Assembly: GCA_038206385.1 (NCBI GenBank)
Contig: JBBRAW010000105.1
Span: 1-12,598 of the forward strand
Direction of reading: 5' to 3'
Source of the DNA: JANXSD01 sp038206385
GTDB lineage: Bacteria; Bacteroidota; Bacteroidia; AKYH767-A; OLB10
Length of the DNA stretch: 12,598 nucleotides
Positions 6,691 through 12,598 of the stretch are shown here, in pieces. The position numbers and the translations under genes are program-made. The stretch's first letter is position 1. Each line of letters opens with the position of its first letter. Below the pieces are notes generated by a model. That model saw only the letters and a program-made list of their open reading frames with translations. It was not told the DNA's origin and did no database searches.

Positions 6691-7413
6691 ATGAATACAT
6701 CTACAAATACAGCAACTTACATTGGACAAGAATTAGAACTATTCAAGAAAGCTTATAATTGGAAACAATATTATCGAAACATAATTCTTCCATTTCTTAA
6801 AAATGATGTTCTAGAAGTAGGTGCAGGAATTGGAGCTACAACTGAACATTTAGTAAATGCTAATGTTAAAAAATGGACATGTTTAGAACCAGATCCAGAA
6901 CTAGCAAAAGTAGTTGAGCAATTATTAAATAATAAACAATTACCTGATGTATGTAATCTTATTATTGGCACAACGGACGATTTGGACACTTCGATAAAAT
7001 ATGATGCTATCATTTATATGGATGTTATAGAACATATAGAAGATGATGCTGCAGAATTAAAAAGAGCAGCGCAATTATTAAAGCCGGATGCTTATTTAAT
7101 AATTCTTGTTCCAGCACATAATTGGTTAAGAAGCCCTTTGGATGATGCAATTGGCCACTACAGAAGGTACAATAAAAGTATGCTTAAAAATGTTGTTCCC
7201 TCTACTTTAAAACAAATTAGATTATCATATCTTGATTCTATTGGATTAATGGCTTCACTAGGAAATAAAATGCTACTGAAAAAATCTTACCCTAACGAAA
7301 AACAAATTCGCATTTGGGATTCTGGAATGGTTCCAATCTCAAAAATAATTGACCCACTTTTAGGCTTTAACTTTGGTAAATCGGTTTTAGGTATCTGGCA
7401 AAATAAGTCATAA
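6691..7413 (+). CDS. Class I SAM-dependent methyltransferase
   Basis: A 240-residue soluble protein with a Rossmann-type SAM-binding fold. Motif I is VLEVGAGIGATTEHL (40-54), the acidic residue closing strand 2 is in CLEPD (64-68), motif IV is IIYMDVIEHIEDD (107-119) and the post-motif LLKPDAYLIILVPAH is at 129-143. GHYRRY at 155-160 marks a subgroup often encoded next to, or fused with, DPM1-like GT2 enzymes; here the two genes are separated by only three bases. That suggests the two proteins act on the same lipid-linked or nucleotide-linked glycan intermediate. No membrane segments are seen. The substrate (sugar hydroxyl, carboxyl or lipid) is unknown. The next gene starts seven bases after its stop. 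Confidence 0.9.
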   Translation: MNTSTNTATYIGQELELFKKAYNWKQYYRNIILPFLKNDVLEVGAGIGATTEHLVNANVKKWTCLEPDPELAKVVEQLLNNKQLPDVCNLIIGTTDDLDTSIKYDAIIYMDVIEHIEDDAAELKRAAQLLKPDAYLIILVPAHNWLRSPLDDAIGHYRRYNKSMLKNVVPSTLKQIRLSYLDSIGLMASLGNKMLLKKSYPNEKQIRIWDSGMVPISKIIDPLLGFNFGKSVLGIWQNKS

Positions 7414-7420
7414 GATTAGC

Positions 7421-8899
7421 ATGAAACGTAAGCACTATGAATTATTAATACTGTCAATTCTAGGCACTGCTTCAATAGCAGTTTTATTGTTAAGGATTAT
7501 TTTTATTAAATCCTATTTACCAGAAACAGGAGGGGTATCCATAAATGTTGTATACGGAATTGAACAACTAATAACAACTGGAAGACTATATATCAACCCT
7601 GAAGTTGCACCTTTTTCAATCATTCAATACATGCCACTCCATTATCATATTGTATCTTTCATTGCCCAAATATTAAAAATCCAATCAGAGGTACATTCTG
7701 TAATGGTACTGAACAGGCTTACCTGCTTTATTTACGATATGCTATCTGTATTTTTTATTATTAATTTTATTAGAAATACATTTCCTAAAATTGGAATACG
7801 ATTAGCATTCTCTAGTGGATTGCTATATTTCTTATTAATACCAAGTATTGTATTTGCAAGGGTTGACAATTTATACCTATTACTGTGGATACTTTCAATT
7901 AGTTCCTTGACTTCAATTTTCAATCATGAAAAGAGTAAACTAATATCTAGCAAAAAAGAAATTATGCTTGCGGGTATTTTTTCTGCTTTGGCATTATTTA
8001 CAAAACAAACAGCACTATTTTTAATTGTATTCAACATAATTTTCATTTTGTTGATTTACAAGGATCGAAAAACAGTATTTTTATACGTTTTAAGCATCGC
8101 TACTTCATTAATTATACTCTCCTTATTACTTGTCCATGAAAATCTTTTCGATTTGAAATTAAACACTGTTGACGGATTAAAAAATGGTATTAATTTGAAT
8201 TGGTTTCTTGAAGTGTTCATGAAAAATTATTTCATGAAATATACAATTCTTATTTGTACGGGAATTTTCACAAGTTGTATCCTATTACAACAAAAAAAAT
8301 CAATGCTTCATCTATTTTTGGGATTAAGTATTATTTACTATTTTCTAATTGCTATTATCTTTAGTTTAAAAGGTGGATCAGGTCCGAATTATTACTTAGA
8401 ATTTAACATCTTAAGCATCTTCGGAATTTGTTTATTGATAAACGATAAACCTGACATTTCATTAAACTATTTTAGTTTTGCAGCAATTATACTTCCAATA
8501 TTCTTACTAGCATGTATGAATGATAAGGGATGGGGATTTCTTTCTTGCCGCAAAAAAGCAATATCAGAATATGTGATGTGTCAATCCGTTGCTAAATATA
8601 TTAAAACTAATCTTAAAAAAGATAATTACGTTTTAACAGCATTTCACAAAGAAAATAGTTTGAATTTATTATTAGCTCCTAAAGCGCTCTTCCCGTGTAG
8701 AGAAGTTGCATTGTATTTTACTTACCCAATGGGTGTATTTAAATTTGAAAAATTCAAAACATTATTGCTAAATACTCAAGTTCAATATTACATAGATGAA
8801 AAAGGTCAACTACCAACAACATTTCTTCACGAGGACATTTCTTATTTTGTAGTTGACACTATAATTGGGAATTATACAATTTATAAAACAAATAAATGA
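7421..8899 (+). CDS. GT-C-type membrane glycosyltransferase (PMT_2/GT39-like), paralog 1
   Basis: A 492-residue protein with about 11-12 hydrophobic segments between residues 8 and 366 and a C-terminal domain of ~125 residues. The first loop after helix 1 carries SYLPETGG (Glu35) and NPEVAPFSIIQYMPLHY (Glu61), a P-L-[HY]-Y element typical of GT-C enzymes. Further conserved blocks are ARVDNLYLLL (146-155), FTKQTA (193-198), FDLKLNTVDGLKNGI (243-257) and GPNYYLEF (321-328). The C-terminal domain has Cys387, FHKENSLNLL and LFPCREVA with Cys426. The family uses polyprenyl-phosphate sugars on the periplasmic side, agreeing with the GT2 enzyme upstream. An exact Asp-Asp/Asp-Glu first-loop motif is not seen, so the catalytic acid is uncertain. 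Its stop overlaps the next start by four bases (ATGA). Alternative: a glycan polymerase or other polytopic enzyme of the GT-C clan. Confidence 0.78.
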   Translation: MKRKHYELLILSILGTASIAVLLLRIIFIKSYLPETGGVSINVVYGIEQLITTGRLYINPEVAPFSIIQYMPLHYHIVSFIAQILKIQSEVHSVMVLNRLTCFIYDMLSVFFIINFIRNTFPKIGIRLAFSSGLLYFLLIPSIVFARVDNLYLLLWILSISSLTSIFNHEKSKLISSKKEIMLAGIFSALALFTKQTALFLIVFNIIFILLIYKDRKTVFLYVLSIATSLIILSLLLVHENLFDLKLNTVDGLKNGINLNWFLEVFMKNYFMKYTILICTGIFTSCILLQQKKSMLHLFLGLSIIYYFLIAIIFSLKGGSGPNYYLEFNILSIFGICLLINDKPDISLNYFSFAAIILPIFLLACMNDKGWGFLSCRKKAISEYVMCQSVAKYIKTNLKKDNYVLTAFHKENSLNLLLAPKALFPCREVALYFTYPMGVFKFEKFKTLLLNTQVQYYIDEKGQLPTTFLHEDISYFVVDTIIGNYTIYKTNK

Positions 8900-10383
8900 C
8901 AAACAGTTTTTACGAACGACTAATTTGTACGATGCTTTTCATTTATGCATTTGCAACAATTGTTATTCGATTTGTATTTGCAACTTCTTATCTTCCTGAA
9001 ATGGGAGGAGGTATGTCGATCAATATGCTTTATGGAATAGAACATTTACGACAAACGGGGCATCTATATATGAATCCAGAACAAGCACCCTTTTCAATTA
9101 TTCAATACACTCCGCTATATTATTATTTCATCAATTTCACAATAAAAATTATTCCATTCGAATTAAATTTGCATCAAGTTATTGTATTACACAGGATAAT
9201 TTGCCTTTCAACAAATATTTTTTATAGTATTCTAATTGCTTTAACCTGTAAAAATTTATTTCCAAAAATTACGAACAAAATTATAATAGCTATTGCACTT
9301 ATCATTCTAATTACAACTCCAAATTTAAATTTTGAGCGAATCGATAATCTTTACTTATTATTTTCCGTTTTTGCTATTCGTCATTTCTTAAAATATCTTA
9401 AAAATAACGAGACTAATGCAATTAAAAATTCCAATCAAATTATTTTTACAGGAATAACTTGTGGCTTAGCATTACTAACTAAGCAAACTGCAATCTGGCT
9501 AATAGGTCTAATCAGTATTTGGCTACTCTTCTTTGAACATAATTTTAAGCTCTGGTTAAAATACGCTTTAACAGTAACACTTGTTTTCATTCCATTAATA
9601 TTGTTTTTTACGACTGGTAATATATTCGACTTAAAATTAAATATTATTGATGGACTTAAAAATGGAATAGGTATTGATTGGTTTATTCAAGTTTTTATAA
9701 AAGGTTATTTTACCAAATATTCGTTGCTTATAGTTTTTGGATTATATATTGGTGGTTGGAAATTATTCGAGAAATCACCTTCAATAAAATCATTTCTAGG
9801 ATTTAGCATTTTATATTTCTTTTTTGCTGCACTACTATTTAGTTTGAAATATGGTGCTACTCAAAATTATTTCATTGAATTTACTATTATGGTTGTAATT
9901 GGTATTTGCTATTTACTCAATCAGGAACCACCAAAATATAATTCTTATTTATCTCTTACAGCTCTTTATATTCCATTTTTATTAATGACTTGCGCTACTG
10001 ATAAATATTGGCAAAATATTACATTACTTAAACCCGCTGAAAATGATTTTAAAGTTTGCGAAGAGGTTTCTTCCTACGTAAATAAAAACACTTTAAAGGG
10101 AAATTACATTTATTCCAATTTCCACACAGAAAATTCTCTTAATCTGATGCTTTCAAAAATTGCAATATTTCCTTGTCGAGAAGTTGCTTTTGTTCAGACA
10201 TATCCACACGGCGTCTTTAAATTTAATCAATTTGGAGATTTATTATCACAAGGAAAGATTCAATATATTATTGATAGAACTAATCACTTTCCTGATAAAA
10301 TTTTATATGCAACACCTATAAATTATAATGTCGAAAAATCAATTGGCGATTATACTATTTATAGATATCAACCAAATAAATAG
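8896..10383 (+). CDS. GT-C-type membrane glycosyltransferase (PMT_2/GT39-like), paralog 2
   Basis: A 495-residue paralog of the genes on both sides. It has the same order of blocks: SYLPEMGGGMSIN (31-43, one residue longer than the others), NPEQAPFSIIQYTPLYYY (60-77), ERIDNLYLLF (147-156), LTKQTA (194-199), FDLKLNIIDGLKNGI (244-258), QNYFIEF (323-329), then Cys388 and IFPCREVA with Cys427 in the C-terminal domain. Its hydrophobic profile matches the first copy. The ATG lies inside the overlapping ATGA with the preceding gene, so translation is probably coupled. It looks the most divergent of the three: QTYPHGVF instead of FTYPxGVF, and KYGATQNY where the others have KGGxxxxY. That may mean a different donor or acceptor sugar. 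It is separated by 25 bp from the third copy. Confidence 0.78.
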   Translation: MTNSFYERLICTMLFIYAFATIVIRFVFATSYLPEMGGGMSINMLYGIEHLRQTGHLYMNPEQAPFSIIQYTPLYYYFINFTIKIIPFELNLHQVIVLHRIICLSTNIFYSILIALTCKNLFPKITNKIIIAIALIILITTPNLNFERIDNLYLLFSVFAIRHFLKYLKNNETNAIKNSNQIIFTGITCGLALLTKQTAIWLIGLISIWLLFFEHNFKLWLKYALTVTLVFIPLILFFTTGNIFDLKLNIIDGLKNGIGIDWFIQVFIKGYFTKYSLLIVFGLYIGGWKLFEKSPSIKSFLGFSILYFFFAALLFSLKYGATQNYFIEFTIMVVIGICYLLNQEPPKYNSYLSLTALYIPFLLMTCATDKYWQNITLLKPAENDFKVCEEVSSYVNKNTLKGNYIYSNFHTENSLNLMLSKIAIFPCREVAFVQTYPHGVFKFNQFGDLLSQGKIQYIIDRTNHFPDKILYATPINYNVEKSIGDYTIYRYQPNK

Positions 10384-10408
10384 AATACAGTAATACTAAA
10401 TTCCAATT

Positions 10409-11890
10409 ATGAAAAATAAATTGTATGAAAAGATTATATTAACTGTATTGTCATTATATGCACTTTCCATTCTAATTGTTAGAGTAGCAATCATCTTTTC
10501 TTACCTGCCTGAAACAGGTGGAGTATCAATCAACATGATGTATGGCATAATGCATCTTAGTAAAACTGGTATTTTATATAGTAATCCAGAAACCGCTCCT
10601 TTTTCTATCATTCAATATATGCCACTATATTATTATCTAATTTCTAGTATTGGAAAATTATTGAATATCTCAAATGATGTGCATCAGATGCTTGTTGTTA
10701 ATCGAATGGTATGCTTTTTAAGTGGAGTTGTTTATAGCTTTTTATTGTTTTATGGTATCAGAAAAATTTTTCCTAAAGTTGGATTTCGAATTGCATCAAT
10801 AATTGGATTGCTAATGTTTATATTAATCCCAAGTCATAATTATGGTCGTCTAGATAATTTATATTTAGTATTTTGTTTAGCAGCAATATTTTCATTCATG
10901 AATTACTTACAAGCTAAGTATCGAGATGGAAAAATCAGCCTACCATCATTGGTAATTTCCGGTTTGTTATGCAGCTTAGCTGTACTTACTAAACAAACTG
11001 GAATTATCATTACAATATATTTTTGCGGATGGCTTTTAGTAATCGATAAATCTCCACTTCGATTACTTCAATTTCTATTGTCATTTATCATTCCAACTGC
11101 AATTGGAATTTATTTGGCGTTGCCTAATACTCCTCTTGACTTTAAACTCAATACCATAAATGGAATAAAAAATGGTATAGATTTGAATTGGTTTTATCAA
11201 GTAACCGTAAAATATTATTTTGCTGAATCTGGGTTCTTAATCGCCTTCGGATTATATATCGCTGGATGGTTACTGTTCGAGCGTAAACCTGGATTAAAAT
11301 TATTTATATCAGGATCAATTTTCTTTTTATTCGCAACTGCATTTTTAATGAGTATGAAAGGTGGTGGTAATCCTTATTACTTTTTAGAATTTACATTTAT
11401 GCTATTTATTGGTATCTGCTTTTTGATAAACGATCAACCTGATTGCTACAAAAAATATATTCCATATATTACATTATTGCTTCCCTTCTTTTTAATGTCG
11501 ACCATAAATGATAAAGGATGGCATGAATTAGGGCGAATGAAAAAAGCTAAAAAGGATTATCTTGATTGTCTGCAAACAAGTAATTATATCAACCAAAATA
11601 TTAAAAAGGAAAATTACATCTATTCGAATTTTCACTTGGAGAATACACTTAATCTAATGCAATGTGAAACCGCATTATTTCCTTGCCGTGAAGTTGCATT
11701 TAGGTTTACTTACCCTCAAGGTGTTTTTAAATTCAGCCAGTTCGATACGCTCATGAAAAATAATCGTGTTCAATATATTATTGCTAAAGCTGATGATTTC
11801 CCAGTGAAAATTTTAAATACTCCAATTGTAAATTACAAACCGGATAAAACAATTGCCGATTATACTATTTATCAAAGAATCACAAATTAA
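10409..11890 (+). CDS. GT-C-type membrane glycosyltransferase (PMT_2/GT39-like), paralog 3
   Basis: A 493-residue paralog, co-linear with the first copy: Glu35, Glu61, Arg147, Asp149, Lys195, Cys387 and Cys426 fall at identical residue numbers. Blocks are SYLPETGGVSIN (31-42), NPETAPFSIIQYMPLYYY (59-76), GRLDNLYLVF (146-155), LTKQTG (193-198), LDFKLNTINGIKNGI (243-257), YYFLEF (323-328) and LFPCREVAFRFTYPQGVF (423-440). About 11-12 hydrophobic segments precede a C-terminal domain that should lie in the periplasm. It is the last gene of the plus-strand run; the convergent sugar transferase ends ten bases beyond its stop and no hairpin terminator is visible between them. The role is probably transfer of a lipid-linked sugar. 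Specificity is unknown. Confidence 0.78.
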   Translation: MKNKLYEKIILTVLSLYALSILIVRVAIIFSYLPETGGVSINMMYGIMHLSKTGILYSNPETAPFSIIQYMPLYYYLISSIGKLLNISNDVHQMLVVNRMVCFLSGVVYSFLLFYGIRKIFPKVGFRIASIIGLLMFILIPSHNYGRLDNLYLVFCLAAIFSFMNYLQAKYRDGKISLPSLVISGLLCSLAVLTKQTGIIITIYFCGWLLVIDKSPLRLLQFLLSFIIPTAIGIYLALPNTPLDFKLNTINGIKNGIDLNWFYQVTVKYYFAESGFLIAFGLYIAGWLLFERKPGLKLFISGSIFFLFATAFLMSMKGGGNPYYFLEFTFMLFIGICFLINDQPDCYKKYIPYITLLLPFFLMSTINDKGWHELGRMKKAKKDYLDCLQTSNYINQNIKKENYIYSNFHLENTLNLMQCETALFPCREVAFRFTYPQGVFKFSQFDTLMKNNRVQYIIAKADDFPVKILNTPIVNYKPDKTIADYTIYQRITN

Positions 11891-11900
11891 AAATTAAATT

Positions 11901-12598
11901 TTACTTGCTTCTTGCTTTACGGAAAAGAATACTGTTACAAATTGCAACGAAATATTTAAAGTCTGTAGTAAATGGATTATTTGCATACGACTTAAGATAT
12001 TTTAATTCAGAGTCAACAATTTCCTCTAACGTACGAGGCATGTCTACATAAAAGGGAGGTAATAATCCTGGCTTAGCGTCTTTACGTTTATCTTGCAATT
12101 CTTTACTATACAAACTATGATAATGACGACTTAGCGGACGCACTCCAACAATTTTAATATCGCCTCGTAATAAATTAAAAATCATTGGAAGCTCATCAAC
12201 CCAAATTTTTCGTATTAGCTTTCCCCATGAAGTAACTCGAAAATCATCGGCAAATTTTCCGCCATCGGCTAAACTATTTTGCTCATAAATATATTCTTGC
12301 AAATATTCAGCATAGGGATACATCGTACGCAACTTAAAGACTTTTATATTTTTACCATCCTTGCCAATACGAGTCATCGCAAACACAGGACCGTAAGAAG
12401 GATTTAAATCATAATGCGGAACTTTTTCTTTCTTGCCAACAAAATAAGTAAGGTTATCGAATTGATAAACTTCAACAATTCGGAAGCCGCAAGAAACTAA
12501 TCTTCCAAGTGCTTCTGCCTTCGACATAACACGATTTCTGCCATTGGTTATAAAGAAGTAAAACTTTTTCAAGATAGGCATCTTTGGAAAAAACCGCT
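11901..12598 (-). CDS. Bacterial sugar transferase (Bac_transf family, initiating glycosyl-1-phosphate transferase-like), N-terminally cut by the window
   Basis: The frame stays open to the window edge. An internal ATG at 12579-12581 would give 226 residues, but the frame continues upstream of it without a stop (RFFPK before the Met), so the gene very probably starts outside. Numbering from that Met, the segment SKAEALGRLVSCGF (20-33) precedes the sugar-transferase core: RIGKDGKNIKVFKLRTM (71-87), DDFRVTSWGKLIRK (112-125), WVDELPMIFNLLRGDIKIVG (127-146) and GVRPLS (146-151). The usual GPRP of the family is GVRP here. PGLLPPFYVD (171-180) replaces the common PGITG. These enzymes move a sugar-1-phosphate onto undecaprenyl phosphate and start glycan assembly. 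The membrane helix normally found before the core is not evident in the visible part. The gene runs towards the plus-strand operon, and a shared glycan pathway is inferred from proximity. Confidence 0.88.
   Translation of the reverse strand, partial: RFFPKMPILKKFYFFITNGRNRVMSKAEALGRLVSCGFRIVEVYQFDNLTYFVGKKEKVPHYDLNPSYGPVFAMTRIGKDGKNIKVFKLRTMYPYAEYLQEYIYEQNSLADGGKFADDFRVTSWGKLIRKIWVDELPMIFNLLRGDIKIVGVRPLSRHYHSLYSKELQDKRKDAKPGLLPPFYVDMPRTLEEIVDSELKYLKSYANNPFTTDFKYFVAICNSILFRKARSK

Larger units (their letters stand above)
7421..11890 (+). repeat. Tandem triplication of a GT-C glycosyltransferase gene
   Basis: Three full-length paralogs lie head to tail in one operon. Conservation covers the entire length, not just a domain, and includes the C-terminal periplasmic part. 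DNA similarity by eye is limited to short stretches such as the codons for APFSIIQY, so the duplications are old and the copies have diverged, arguing for distinct retained functions. Confidence 0.85.

Noticed and set aside
6771..7013. Minus-strand frame of 80 codons inside the methyltransferase gene
   Set aside because: Antisense to the SAM-binding motifs of a clear methyltransferase.
7732..7923. Minus-strand frame of 63 codons inside the first GT-C gene
   Set aside because: Antisense to the conserved RVDNLYLL region; no independent support.
11888..11903. Bidirectional terminator between the third GT-C gene and the sugar transferase
   Set aside because: Only ten AT-only bases separate the two stop codons and no GC-containing hairpin is visible.
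1..12598. tRNA or rRNA genes, CRISPR arrays, insertion sequences, phage attachment sites
   Set aside because: No cloverleaf-like sequence, regularly spaced repeats, transposase motifs or terminal inverted repeats of an IS were seen on reading through both strands.

Overview
The window looks like part of a low-GC Bacteroidota chromosome. The grounds are: a secreted multidomain metzincin with PKD-like, P and IPT/TIG domains typical of the phylum; a small Bacteroidota-style exosortase; a textbook Bacteroidota promoter (TTG, 19 bp, TAnnTTTG) before a small gene; and little Shine-Dalgarno sequence. Order or genus cannot be fixed from the sequence alone. Protein identifications rest on motifs recognised by eye, not on database searches.

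Layout. (1) 8-4084, minus strand: a 1358-residue secreted zinc metalloprotease whose reading frame stops seven bases before the window edge, inside a domain that usually continues. (2) 4085-4649: a divergent control region. It holds a strong promoter overlapped by an inverted repeat, a 61-residue protein that is essentially a signal peptide followed by an exosortase-type sorting signal (P-I-D, short hydrophobic stretch, Lys/Arg-rich tail), an intrinsic terminator, and a second weaker promoter with another inverted repeat that embraces the exosortase start codon. (3) 4650-11890, plus strand: one tightly packed seven-gene run comprising an exosortase/archaeosortase-family transpeptidase (Cys90, Arg131, His150/151), a four-helix exosortase-associated membrane protein, a DPM1/GtrB-like GT2 glycosyltransferase, a SAM-dependent methyltransferase, and three tandem paralogous GT-C-type membrane glycosyltransferases of 492, 495 and 493 residues. 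Junctions are +1, +51, +3, +7, -4 and +25 bp. (4) 11901-12598, minus strand, convergent: the C-terminal part of a Bac_transf-type sugar-phosphate transferase that runs off the window.

Working model (inference). The tiny PID-type protein is processed at the inner membrane by the adjacent exosortase. The GT2 enzyme charges a polyprenyl phosphate with a sugar, the methyltransferase modifies an intermediate, and the three membrane GT-C enzymes use lipid-linked sugars on the periplasmic face. The most interesting point is that the exosortase substrate has almost no cargo: after signal-peptide removal only about ten residues precede the sorting motif. Exosortase is thus genetically joined to a lipid-linked glycan pathway and to a substrate that would release or anchor just a short peptide. 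Whether the peptide, a glycan, or a peptide-glycan conjugate is the product cannot be read from the sequence.
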